The translations under genes and the position numbers were made by a program. Below, piece by piece: positions 1-7,600 of a stretch of DNA of 11,148 bases; the stretch's first letter is position 1; every line of letters starts with the position of its first letter. The stretch lies in the NCBI GenBank assembly GCA_002451015.1, contig DKBB01000249.1, forward strand, positions 10,059-21,206. Reading direction: 5' to 3'. A model generated the notes under the pieces. That model had not been told where the DNA came from and searched no databases. It saw only the letters and a program-made list of their open reading frames with translations. This stretch comes from Acidobacteria bacterium UBA6911. Lineage in GTDB: Bacteria; Acidobacteriota; UBA6911.

Positions 1-575
1 ACCGAAACCTCTCTTCCTAAAGCGGCATTAATGAGTTCCGAACGGGAAAAGACGCGGCCGGGATGCTCGGCGAAGAATTGCAGCAACCGGAATTCGGTGG
101 CGGTAAGTTCCACCGGAGATCCCTGGATACTCACTTCGCGCCTGGCTAAATCGATCGACAGAACTCCTTGATGAATGACTTTCGATTGCAGGAGGGGCGG
201 GTGTGTCCGCCGTAGAACAGCTTTTACCCTTGCCGCCAGTTCGCGCGGGCTGAAAGGCTTGGTAACGTAGTCGTCGGCTCCCAGTTCAAGTCCTACGATA
301 CGGTCGGATTCCGCCGATTTGGCTGTCAGCATTATGACCGGAATGGAAGCCGTCCGGTTTTCGGCACGTAGGGAACGGCATAACTCCAAACCGTCCATTC
401 CGGGCAACATAAGATCGATGAGAATAAGGTCGGGTAATTCCTGCCTTGCGATTCTCAGCCCCGATTCCCCGTCGGAAGCGCTTTGAACCTGGAATCCTTC
501 CCGTTCGAAGTTGTAACGTACCAGCTCGATTAAATCTTCCTCGTCGTCAATCACAAGGATTCGGCCTTTGGCCAT
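1..575 (-). CDS. OmpR/PhoB-family response regulator (C terminus cut by window edge)
   Basis: This is a two-component response regulator that is phosphorylated by a partner histidine kinase and then binds DNA. The visible 191 residues hold a complete receiver domain (about 1-122): acidic pair D10-D11, phospho-acceptor D54 in LIDLMLPGMDG, T84 in MLTA and K106 in TKPF. A winged-helix effector domain starts near residue 135 (LTATEFRLL at 157-165, then FSRSELI). The gene leaves the window before the recognition helix is complete, so roughly 35-40 residues are missing. The ATG is preceded by GGAG seven bases upstream. Domain order and sequence resemble PhoB, and a PhoR-like kinase just beyond the left edge would fit, but the regulon cannot be read from this fragment. 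The 150-base gap to the upstream gene suggests it may have its own promoter. The family assignment is secure; the specific PhoB identity is not. Confidence 0.93.
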   Translation of the reverse strand, partial: MAKGRILVIDDEEDLIELVRYNFEREGFQVQSASDGESGLRIARQELPDLILIDLMLPGMDGLELCRSLRAENRTASIPVIMLTAKSAESDRIVGLELGADDYVTKPFSPRELAARVKAVLRRTHPPLLQSKVIHQGVLSIDLARREVSIQGSPVELTATEFRLLQFFAEHPGRVFSRSELINAALGREVS

Positions 576-701
576 TGGCGTATTCTCCGTTGGGATCCTC
601 CCGTTTTATATCTTCGTTTTACATTTCATTCGATCGGATCCGTTTGCGGTTTTCAGGTCAGTAGTTTGTGGGCTTTGAGCTTTGAAACGAAGGCCGTCGA
701 T

Positions 702-718
702 TCCGGCTTTTGGCCGGA
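702..718 (-). other. Small hairpin after the Fis-like gene
   Basis: A perfect 6-bp stem (702-707 with 713-718) and a 5-base loop lie eight bases past the stop of the Fis-like gene. No T-run follows on the minus strand, so it is not a standard intrinsic terminator. It could slow polymerase or protect the 3' end of the cvpA transcript. This is a weak call. Confidence 0.25.
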
Positions 719-725
719 GGCGCTG

Positions 726-965
726 CTACCGTTTGGAAAGATTCCGGTGGTTGACCTTTTTGGAAAGAGTGTTCCTGTGGATGCCCAGGCTCGCGGCCGC
801 CCGTGTCAGGTTGCCTCCGTTTCTCTGTACCACTTCCGTGATAAAACAGCGCTCAATATGTTCCATGGCTTCGGAAAACAGAATTCCCTTATCGATCATT
901 TCCCGGCAGAGTGTTTCTATCCGTTCTTTCAGTCTTGGCTGCGGCGCTGCAACGGTTTTAGTCAT
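726..965 (-). CDS. Small Fis-type helix-turn-helix DNA-binding protein
   Basis: This 79-residue protein is probably a sequence-specific or architectural DNA-binding factor. Its C-terminal half matches the Fis/NtrC-type HTH: an E-R-C-F-I-T-E-V helix near residues 38-45, then GGNLTRAAASLGIHRNTLSKKV (about 50-71), with the G-N-x-x-x-A-A-x-x-L-G-I-x-R-N-T-L pattern typical of the family. There is no AAA+ or receiver domain, so it is a stand-alone Fis domain, not an NtrC-type activator. I chose the ATG at 965 because GGAG lies six bases upstream and the start overlaps the cvpA stop as ATGA. An ATG at 977 is possible (four extra residues) but has a poorer ribosome site. Extending the open frame to 1211 would add a region that is out of frame inside cvpA and looks non-coding. 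The overlap implies translation coupled to cvpA. Its targets are unknown, and it is not necessarily orthologous to E. coli Fis. Confidence 0.85.
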   Translation of the reverse strand: MTKTVAAPQPRLKERIETLCREMIDKGILFSEAMEHIERCFITEVVQRNGGNLTRAAASLGIHRNTLSKKVNHRNLSKR

Positions 966-1510
966 TCCGAACTCCATTGCTGGTTCCAGGCTTGAATTAC
1001 TTTCAAGTATTGTTCGTTGAATTGGTCCTTTAAGCTCTGAGGAACAATGTGAACGACGATGCGGGCCCCGGCAAGCAGGTAGGGTGCCATGACGGACCGT
1101 GCCATAAAATCGTCCCGGATAGGAAACGCTATCATGGCGACAACCAGAATCGACGCAATGGCCCACCCACGGAGAAGTCCGAAAATTCCTCCCAGAAGTC
1201 GATCGACCCATTTGAGCGATGCCGCCTTGATGGCACGGTTAACCAGGAATGCCGCTACGGCGCCGATCAGGATAGAGCCGAAGAATATAATAACGAAGCC
1301 TATAAGGTTGGCGATGGCATCCGTTTTGCTGAATTCCTTGAAGAGGCCCGCAGGTACATGGTAGAAAAACACGGCCAGGATAAATCCGCCGATGAGTGCC
1401 GCCAGGCTGATGATTTCACGAGCCAGTCCCTTCAATAAAGCGAATGCGATGGAAACCAGGAAAATGACGATAAAAAGAAGATCCCAGAAGGACCACTGAC
1501 TTAGAGGCAT
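962..1510 (-). CDS. cvpA: CvpA-family inner membrane protein
   Basis: This 182-residue integral membrane protein belongs to the CvpA family, named after colicin V production in E. coli. The biochemical role is poorly defined; members are linked to envelope homeostasis. Four hydrophobic segments are visible at about residues 8-27, 33-52, 66-91 and 105-128. Two family signatures are present: the W/F-D near the start followed by K-G-L-x-R-E-I after helix 1 (27-33), and D-R-L-L-G-G-I-F-G-L-L-R-G before helix 4 (103-115). The C-terminal 50 residues are soluble and amphipathic. Length is normal for the family. The ATG has a strong GGAGGGAG ribosome site nine bases upstream. It is the first gene of a pair with the Fis-like gene, whose start overlaps its stop. 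The family call is confident; the precise function is unknown. Confidence 0.92.
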   Translation of the reverse strand: MPLSQWSFWDLLFIVIFLVSIAFALLKGLAREIISLAALIGGFILAVFFYHVPAGLFKEFSKTDAIANLIGFVIIFFGSILIGAVAAFLVNRAIKAASLKWVDRLLGGIFGLLRGWAIASILVVAMIAFPIRDDFMARSVMAPYLLAGARIVVHIVPQSLKDQFNEQYLKVIQAWNQQWSSE

Positions 1511-1659
1511 GCTCGAATTCTCCCTCCAATCTGCAATCTCTCAGGTTCCACTGCATTATTGCGGCTTTTGCATTCGTGCATGTCAGCGCTCTATAAGCGG
1601 TGTCACTTTGTTTTGGTGGTCAGTTCGGAAGACTAAACCTGTTATATTGATAAAGCTTT

Positions 1660-1689
1660 ATTCTAAGGAATTCGTGGCGCCAATTACAA
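1660..1689 (-). promoter_or_regulatory. Possible sigma70 promoter for cvpA and the Fis-like gene
   Basis: On the minus strand TTGTAA (1689-1684) and TAGAAT (1665-1660) are separated by 18 bases. The -10 matches 5 of 6 consensus bases and the -35 matches 4 of 6. Transcription would start near 1653 and give a leader of about 140 bases before cvpA. This is a by-eye match only. Confidence 0.25.
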
Positions 1690-2002
1690 GGCGAATGATT
1701 CTGTATGGCCGCGTGGCAAACCGCCGGCGGGAGCAATTCTAGCCCGTCCGATTTTTTCCATACAGCTTCAGGCAACAGACTTTGCGGATTCTATCGAGGA
1801 ACCTATCAAGTCTGAATCCGTACCGGCAGTTCTTGTTAAAGATTCAGCATTTGGGGCTTCCGAAAACCGGGGGCATTTTGGTGCTTTCGAAGCGTCAATT
1901 TCTCAAAAAAACGGTCTCGCGGAATCCGGGCTAAACCGTGGCGCCTGTCAAGCCGAACTGAAGAAAGAGAATCAAGTTTCATTGCCGGAAGATTCCGCAT
2001 GA
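1667..2002 (+). other. Start-less open frame ending in ATGA overlap with the rlpA-like gene
   Basis: This frame runs 111 codons without a stop, and its TGA (2000-2002) overlaps the ATG of the lipoprotein gene at 1999, an arrangement typical of translationally coupled genes. No ATG or GTG lies in frame and the only TTG is near the very end, so a normal start is missing. The predicted peptide is hydrophilic and rich in E, S, A and K. It includes a stretch F-S-I-Q-L-Q-A-T-D-F-A-D-S-I-E-E-P-I followed by V-P-A-V-L-V-K-D, which faintly recalls the start of a SPOR domain (aromatic-x-V/I-Q-x-G-A-F). It could be a decayed gene, a gene with a rare ATT start, or chance. The rest of the 1511-1998 gap shows nothing beyond the possible cvpA promoter. 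Confidence 0.2.
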
Positions 2003-2445
2003 ATACCATAGGGAAAACTTCGATGGATATTAGCCGTTATTCAGGGTTTTTAGAAAAGCCGAAACTGCCTCGTGTGCTATTGCTGGTCGCCTGGGTAGTA
2101 ATTTTTATCGGCCTGCCGGGATGCGGCCGGAAGGCAGGCCCACAGATTCCTTCCGTGTTTCAAACAGGGAAAGCTTCCTGGTACGGTCAGAAATTCCATA
2201 ACAAACGGACCGCCAGTGGCGAAAAATTCGATATGGGGAAACTGACAGCGGCCCACCGAACCCTTCCTTTCAATACCCTTGTCCGAGTGGAAAACCTCAA
2301 GAATGGAAAGAAGGTCGATGTTCGAATCAATGATCGGGGACCTTCAGTTGAAGGTCGAATCATTGATCTCTCCCGCAAAGCTGCGGAAAAGCTGGACATG
2401 ATACGAGACGGTGTCGTTACGGTTCGCATTCAGGTACTAGACTGA
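1999..2445 (+). CDS. rlpA: RlpA-like septal ring lytic transglycosylase lipoprotein (short form)
   Basis: RlpA-family proteins are outer-membrane lipoproteins with a double-psi beta-barrel that cut peptide-stripped glycan strands at the division septum. The 148-residue product has a hydrophobic N-terminal segment (about 26-41) ending in a lipobox-like L-P-G-C, so Cys42 is the likely lipidated residue. The barrel spans about 55-147: ASWYG (59-63), ASGEKFD (72-78), AAHRTLPFNT (84-93), INDRGP (110-115) and IIDLSRKAA (121-129). Glu75, Asp78 and His86 correspond to residues important for lytic activity in characterised RlpA, so it is probably active. The C-terminal SPOR domain found in many RlpA proteins is absent. 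The ATG at 1999 has GGAAG seven bases upstream; an ATG at 2023 would also give a signal peptide. The family call is strong. Whether it acts at the septum cannot be told without SPOR. Confidence 0.9.
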   Translation: MNTIGKTSMDISRYSGFLEKPKLPRVLLLVAWVVIFIGLPGCGRKAGPQIPSVFQTGKASWYGQKFHNKRTASGEKFDMGKLTAAHRTLPFNTLVRVENLKNGKKVDVRINDRGPSVEGRIIDLSRKAAEKLDMIRDGVVTVRIQVLD

Positions 2446-2686
2446 ATCCTAATGCGCCGCAAAGAATACGGGCCAGGTTTCGACTAAACCTCGATTCCGA
2501 TATTGCTTTCTCTGAAAAAGTCGACCTCATTAATCATTAAAAGGCTAACGTGAGTGAAATCAGCTTCGCCGCAGTAGAAATGATTGCAGGCAACATTTTG
2601 ATCTTTAATGAGACCAGCATTTCCCCGATCCTCAACTCCGGAATTGAGGCTTGATATTTTGCAGTTTTTAGGTCAATTTTCTTGAT
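2446..2686. other. AT-rich gap between the rlpA-like gene and mobA
   Basis: These 241 bases hold no convincing gene. Two short inverted repeats occur: 6-bp arms at 2475-2480 and 2486-2491, and 6-bp arms at 2630-2635 and 2644-2649. Neither is directly followed by a T-run, so neither is a clear terminator. No promoter with both boxes near consensus was seen. Confidence 0.4.
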
Positions 2687-3283
2687 GTGAATTCTAGCGA
2701 TATCAGCATCGTTATACTGGCAGGGGGGCAGAGCCGCAGGATGGGCTTCAACAAGGCTCTGCTGAAGATCGACGGCCGGCCCCTGATACAGATCCTTTCC
2801 GACCGGATGCGCCCGCTGACGGACCGCATTATCATTTCCGCAAACGACTCCGACAGCTACAGGTTTCTCAACATTCCCGTCATACTGGATCGATTTTCAG
2901 GACATGGTCCTCTGGCGGGACTCCATGCCGCCATGCTCGGACAGGAAAGTACTCTCTACGTTCTGTTAGCCTGCGACCTTCCTAACCTGCCGATCACGAT
3001 GCTTGAAAAAATGGTCCTGCTCTGCGAGGGATTCGACGCGGCCATTCCTCGTACCGACAACGGGCTGGCGCATCCCCTGTGTGCCGTGTACCGCCGAACC
3101 TGTCTTCCTTACATAGAGCAGGCTCTGGAGAGGGGGGAAAAGAAATTCATCGAGATATTTGTCAGTAATCCGCTGGCTGTAAGGTGGATCAGCCCGGAAG
3201 AGGGCCAATACAACGAAACGGATCTGGCTAATATAAACTCACCAGATGACTTGCATATGCTCGGTATCCAGAACTGCTCATGA
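2687..3283 (+). CDS. mobA: Molybdenum cofactor guanylyltransferase MobA
   Basis: MobA transfers GMP from GTP to Mo-molybdopterin, making the MGD cofactor used by DMSO-reductase-family enzymes such as formate dehydrogenases and nitrate or polysulfide reductases. The 198-residue protein has the nucleotide-binding signature LAGGQSRRMGFNK (11-23), which distinguishes this nucleotidyltransferase family. It also has the GHGPLAGLHAA segment (72-82), the metal-binding Asp97 in L-A-C-D-L-P (94-99), HPLCAVYR (129-136) and the C-terminal N-I-N-S-P-D-D-L (182-189). Length is normal. The start is GTG at 2687, because the next in-frame stop upstream is at 2669 and no ATG or other good start lies between. 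The nearest purine-rich stretch is over ten bases upstream, so the ribosome site is weak. It stands alone here, with no other cofactor gene in the window. Confidence is high that it is a MobA-type enzyme; close relatives such as MocA use CTP. Confidence 0.92.
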   Translation: MNSSDISIVILAGGQSRRMGFNKALLKIDGRPLIQILSDRMRPLTDRIIISANDSDSYRFLNIPVILDRFSGHGPLAGLHAAMLGQESTLYVLLACDLPNLPITMLEKMVLLCEGFDAAIPRTDNGLAHPLCAVYRRTCLPYIEQALERGEKKFIEIFVSNPLAVRWISPEEGQYNETDLANINSPDDLHMLGIQNCS

Positions 3284-3426
3284 TTCCTTGCTTCGAGTTT
3301 CCAACCCGGTTTGTCCCTTCGTACACACCCGTTCGCGCGGATCTATTCGAGTACATGGTATTTTCCCGCTTGAAGCGTTTCGTTTAATTTCCATAATACT
3401 CTATATGTAGTAGTCGATCTGTACTA

Positions 3427-3486
3427 GCCCCCGATATATTGTGATTTTCAGTTGGCTCTCTTTAATCGCTATGCTATATTGGGGGC
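3427..3486. repeat. 12-bp inverted repeat with 36-base loop
   Basis: The arm GCCCCCGATATA (3427-3438) pairs with TATATTGGGGGC (3475-3486), with one G-T wobble. It stands out because runs of C and G are rare in this AT-rich stretch. It ends five bases before the -35 box of the promoter at 3492. It could be a regulator site pair, a large hairpin ending mobA transcription, or the remnant of a small mobile element. Confidence 0.5.
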
Positions 3487-3491
3487 GTATT

Positions 3492-3519
3492 TTGACAGCG
3501 GCAAAACAAAGCCGATAAT
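3492..3519 (+). promoter_or_regulatory. Sigma70-like promoter upstream of the hydrolase-smc-purC run
   Basis: A perfect TTGACA (3492-3497) is followed after 16 bases by GATAAT (3514-3519), which matches 5 of 6 bases of the -10 consensus. Transcription would begin near 3526 and give a leader of about 190 bases. It is the best promoter match noticed in the window and points toward the hydrolase gene, possibly also serving smc and purC. Confidence 0.45.
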
Positions 3520-3528
3520 TCTATATAA

Positions 3529-3554
3529 ACTGTTATAAAACAATGTTTTACAGT
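3529..3554. promoter_or_regulatory. Possible operator palindrome at the transcription start
   Basis: TAAAAC (3536-3541) and GTTTTA (3545-3550) form a perfect 6-bp palindrome around AAT. Outside it ACTGT (3529-3533) mirrors ACAGT (3550-3554), with two unmatched bases on the left. It lies 10 bases past the -10 box, where a bound repressor would block initiation. The binding protein is unknown and AT-rich palindromes arise by chance, so this is tentative. Confidence 0.3.
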
Positions 3555-3719
3555 ATTTATACCGATAATGCTTCCTATTCGGGCCATACAGGATGTTAGG
3601 CGGCATTCAGGCTCAGCCGGAGACTGGACTCGATTAAAGACCTGTGGCTCGTTTCCGGCCCCATATGCCGGTTCTTACCCTGAGAGCCAGGGAGTTTTAG
3701 GCAAGGAGTTTGGATTTTC

Positions 3720-4622
3720 ATGACAAAGCGCCTGTTTTCAAAGGGTCGCATTATTAAAGTTATTCTTCCTGCCGCTCTGATATTGTGCATCTGCATTCTG
3801 GCAGTACCGATCGTGTTCTTTTATAAGGTTTCTCATGTCGAGCCGACCGCGGAGCCGTTGAATCCTTCCTATTATCTGCTGAAATCATCCGATTTCCGGG
3901 CGACTTCCAAGGACGGGACCGAGATAAAGGGGTGGTGGATTGCTGGTGATCAGGGAGCCGCCGGAATCGTCCTTTGCCACGGGTACGGCATGAACCGTTC
4001 GGATGTTTTGAGCCTTGCAGCCGCCCTGCATGCAAAGGGCTTCAATATCCTGGTTTTCGGACAGGGCGGCAGCAGTGCGCCCACTCGAAAAACAAGCACT
4101 TTCGGATTGAAAGAAAGCGGGGATATGCTGACCGCCATTCAGTTTGTTCTGAGAAGTCCGGAATGCGATAGCACACGTATCGGAATCTGGGGGGTGGATG
4201 TAGGCGCTTATTCAGCTCTGCGTGCCCCTGCGTCCGTGTCCGGAGTGCGGGCGATTGCTGCGGACAGTCCATTTGATTCCCCCTATGACTTTATGGACTT
4301 ATTGATTGAAGAGGAATACGGGCTGAATAACCGGATGCTGCAATTCGGGTGCAGACAGATCCTGAAACTAATCTGCATCGGGACAGCGTCCCCGGGCGGC
4401 GAACAGATACCGGTTGAAAGCCTTTCCGATTGCGCCCTCCTTTTCATTACGGGAGAGAACCGTAATAAGCTGGGGCGTTTGACGACTACCTTGTACGACA
4501 GACTACCTTCAAAAAAAGAAATCATTACCTTTGAAACATCACGCATTCACATGATGAAAGGGAAGGAATTTCAGGATTACGACAGTCACGTGACGGATTT
4601 TTTCGTGCAGAACCTTCGATGA
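3720..4622 (+). CDS. Membrane-anchored alpha/beta-hydrolase-fold protein with altered catalytic motifs
   Basis: This 300-residue protein has one N-terminal membrane helix (about 11-35) with basic residues in front, so the rest is probably periplasmic. The fold is recognisable: G-I-V-L-C-H-G-Y-G-M-N-R (82-93) matches the oxyanion loop of serine hydrolases, and A-D-S-P-F (181-185) is typical of the YfhR/BAAT-like group. The catalytic motifs are unusual. The nucleophile elbow reads G-V-D-V-G (158-162), so Asp160 replaces Ser. The usual D-x-R-G-x-G strand reads G-Q-G-G-S (114-118). The region of the acid residue reads G-E-N-R-N (245-249) without the expected Asp. His277 could still be the catalytic base. 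It may be a non-enzymatic binding protein or use Asp as nucleophile, as haloalkane dehalogenases do. The ATG has AAGGAG eleven bases upstream, and smc follows 69 bases later. The substrate is unknown. Confidence 0.8.
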   Translation: MTKRLFSKGRIIKVILPAALILCICILAVPIVFFYKVSHVEPTAEPLNPSYYLLKSSDFRATSKDGTEIKGWWIAGDQGAAGIVLCHGYGMNRSDVLSLAAALHAKGFNILVFGQGGSSAPTRKTSTFGLKESGDMLTAIQFVLRSPECDSTRIGIWGVDVGAYSALRAPASVSGVRAIAADSPFDSPYDFMDLLIEEEYGLNNRMLQFGCRQILKLICIGTASPGGEQIPVESLSDCALLFITGENRNKLGRLTTTLYDRLPSKKEIITFETSRIHMMKGKEFQDYDSHVTDFFVQNLR

Positions 4623-4691
4623 ACCGGCAAACAATTTGTTTATTACTGTCAAGCCGGTAAAGAAATGCAGGTCAGGAGGCATTGAAATTTA

Positions 4692-7600
4692 ATGAGCCAA
4701 ATAAATAAGTTGGAGCTTGTCGGGTTCAAGTCATTTTGCGACCGGACACAAATTCCCTTCAGCCCTGGAATTACGGCCATTGTTGGTCCGAATGGTTGCG
4801 GAAAGAGTAATGTTTCCGATGCCATAAGCTGGGTTGTCGGTGAACAGAGCGCCAAATCACTGCGTACAGATAAAATGGCGGGAATAATTTTTAACGGTAC
4901 GGAAAAGCGTAAAGCAACCGGTTTCGCGGAAGTAACGCTTTCGCTCAGTTTATCGGAACCGATAGAATTTTCCGGGATTTCGGATCTGAATAGCGAGAAT
5001 TTCACCGTAGGAAGACGTCTCTATCGTTCCGGAGAAAGCGAATATTACTTGGATGGACGTCGCTGCCGATTGAAGGATATTCAGGCGATATTTGAAGGGA
5101 CAGGGCTCGGACCGAATTCCTATGCGATCCTGGAACAGGGCAGGATAGGGCAGATTCTCAGCTCTAAACCCGCAGAGAGGAGAAGCCTTATCGAAGAGGC
5201 GGCCCGTATCACATTATTTAAGAGCCGCCGGTATTCAGCTGAAATGAAACTGGAGATGGCCCAGCAGAATCTATTGCGTGCCCATGATATCATCCGCGAA
5301 GTTGTGCGTCAGCTGAACTCCCTGCGCCGTCAAGCGGCCAAAGCCCGCAGATACAACCGTCTCCGTGAAGACCTTCGTTCTGTGCACCGTCTCAAGATTG
5401 GCATGGAGGAGCGCCAGCTCCGCGGGAAGTTGACGGAATGCACCACCCGGTTTGAGACAGCCCGGGAAAAGGAAAAGGCTGTACTGCTTGATTTGCAAAA
5501 CGCCAAAGAATCCCGGGAATCCGTTTGGAATGCCTGCTGTTCCCGGGAACTGGAGGTGAATCAGGTCCGGGAACAGCTTGCCAGCCTTAAAGTCGATGCC
5601 GGGAATGCCCAGAATATGCTGGAGAATCAGGAAACCCAGAAGCTCGGACTTGTAGCCCGTTCGAGAGATCTTGTAAAAGAGAGAGGTGCTATAGAAGAAC
5701 GGGGCGAACTTGTTCGGCACGAAATTGAACGATTGAATTCCATGGTGGGAGTGCTTGACAAAGAACTCGCCGGTGAAAAAGAAATTCTGGAATCGGAGCA
5801 GGCCAAAAGCGAGATGCTACAGGATGCGATCGTCCAGACAGAAGGCAAAATAGACGAGTTGCGTACATTTCTGCTTACGGGAGCCTCCCGGTTGTCGGAT
5901 CTGAAAAATATTCAGGCTCGGTGCCAGGAAAGTCTTGAGCGGATTTCCATCGGCAGGAACCGTCTCGAACACGAGCGTCAAATCAAATCTAAGGAACGGG
6001 CCGATAAAGAGGAAGAGCTCGAAAATGCCCGCAGAGAAAATGAAATAAAGACCGCCAGACTGAGCGAGGTTGCCTCCTCACATGAGGATCTCGAAACCAG
6101 AATGGAACAAACCGCAGCGCGAATCGAACAGGTATCGGCTGAAATGTCCGAACAGGTCAACGAGCAGGGCTTGTTGCAACACCGTTTCTCGTCCCTCGAA
6201 GAGGTGGAACGGCGGCGCAGCAATTATTCAGACGGAGTGCAGAAATTTTTATCGACAAAAATTCCTGGAGAAGATGAGTGCCGGGCCAAAACGTTGGCGG
6301 ACCATATCGAGACCGATCCGGCTTACGAAACGGCCCTGGAGAGCTATCTGAACGATCCCCTGCAGTATATTCTCGTGGATAGTCGCGAGGACGCCGTAAA
6401 CAGCATCGATCGTCTCAAACGCATCGGCGCGGGAAAGTGCACCTTTATGACAATCCGCAACGGTCATTCCTCGCACGCGAACACCCGGTCCCGGCCCGAA
6501 TTACGGGGAGAAGGAATCGTAGGCTACCTGCACGAATTGCTGCAGATGGACCCTGAAGTGAAGCAGGCATTCGAGCGGGCGCTACCGGAATACGCCTCTA
6601 CTGTTATGGTTTCCGATCTGAACACCGCATTCCGGGTTTCCGAGCAATCCTCCGGAGGCAGGTTCCTGACCCTGTCCGGGGAGTCCTACTCACCCCTCGG
6701 GACTTTGTCGGCGGTGGGAGAACAAAAATCCATGTCGGGTTTCCTGGCGCTGAAACGTGAAAAGCGTGAACTTGAAAGAAAGCTGAACAAGCTTTGCAGC
6801 AGGATACAGGCCACACGAGAGGAACACGAAAGCCTGAAACGGGAACACGCGGCCATGGGGGAATCCCTGAAAGCTCTTTCGGCAGAATCCAGAAAGCTGG
6901 AAGTGGAAACCGCGCTTTCAAAGCAGGAAATATCGAGTCTTGAGGGAGAGCTCGAAAAAATCGGGCAGGCGGAGAATGTCGCCGTCACCGAACTTGCACA
7001 ACTCTCAGAAGAGAAGAGCGATCTTGAGGCTCGATTGAATGAGGCCACTGTACAGATCGGCGAGATTGAAAAACGCAGCGGACATGGATCCGAAGAGATG
7101 CGGGAATTGAATGTCAGGCTCCAGTCACTCAGATCCGACAGCTCCGCCCTCACAAAAGAGCTTGGAATCCATACATCCGCCCATGCCGTAAAGCAGGAAC
7201 GGCGGACTGGAATGGAAGTCGATCTGCGTCGACTCGCCTCGGAATCGGATGATGTTCTCCGGCGCATTGAGGTGAATCGCTCCGAAACGGCTCTGGCACA
7301 ACGCAGGATTCAGGAACTGGAAATCGCTCAGGAGGAAGCCAGCGCCAGGATTGAGGAATGCAATAGAAATATTGAAGAAACAGGTAGAACACAGGAAGAA
7401 AAGCAGCAACAGCTTTCCGAACAACGCCGCATTCTTTCAGAGATGGAAGAAAAACTGCGGAAGATTCATGTATGCCGCGAAGAGGCAATGGACATTCGCA
7501 ACAAGATCGAAATCGAGAAAGCGCGTATTGAGAGTGATATCGAACATCTGGACCGGCACTGTATGGAAGAATTTCATCTTTCAATCCCGGAAGTTGTCAC

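Larger units (their letters stand above)
3284..3719. other. 436-base intergenic region with promoter and inverted repeats
   Basis: No gene is evident here. The first 140 bases show no clear terminator for mobA. The middle part becomes AT-rich and holds a 12-bp inverted repeat (3427-3486), a sigma70-like promoter (3492-3519) and a palindrome over the expected transcription start (3529-3554). The last 160 bases would be the untranslated leader of the hydrolase gene, ending in AAGGAG eleven bases before its ATG. Confidence 0.5.

Noticed and set aside
966..1211. N-terminal extension of the Fis-like protein to a 161-residue product
   Set aside because: The extra 82 residues lie inside cvpA in another frame, are rich in R, S, H and C, and lack family similarity. 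The ATG at 965 has a ribosome site and ATGA coupling.
1509..1742. 77-codon plus-strand frame starting inside the cvpA start region
   Set aside because: No ribosome site, biased composition and no recognisable domain. It overlaps the probable cvpA promoter and leader.
2475..2491. Hairpin after rlpA as an intrinsic terminator
   Set aside because: The stem is only 6 bp and A/T-rich, with no following T-run.
2630..2649. Inverted repeat before mobA as a terminator or operator
   Set aside because: The stem is 6 bp with an 8-base loop, and the T-rich stretch begins too far downstream. It is plausible by chance.
4623..4658. ACCGGC/GCCGGT inverted repeat between the hydrolase and smc genes
   Set aside because: It has only a 6-bp stem with a 24-base loop and no T-run, so it is not convincing as a terminator or regulatory site.
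6686..7267. 193-codon minus-strand frame within smc
   Set aside because: It is antisense to the SMC coiled coil; its Ser/Arg-rich composition is the reverse of Glu- and Lys-rich codons. The SMC frame is certain.
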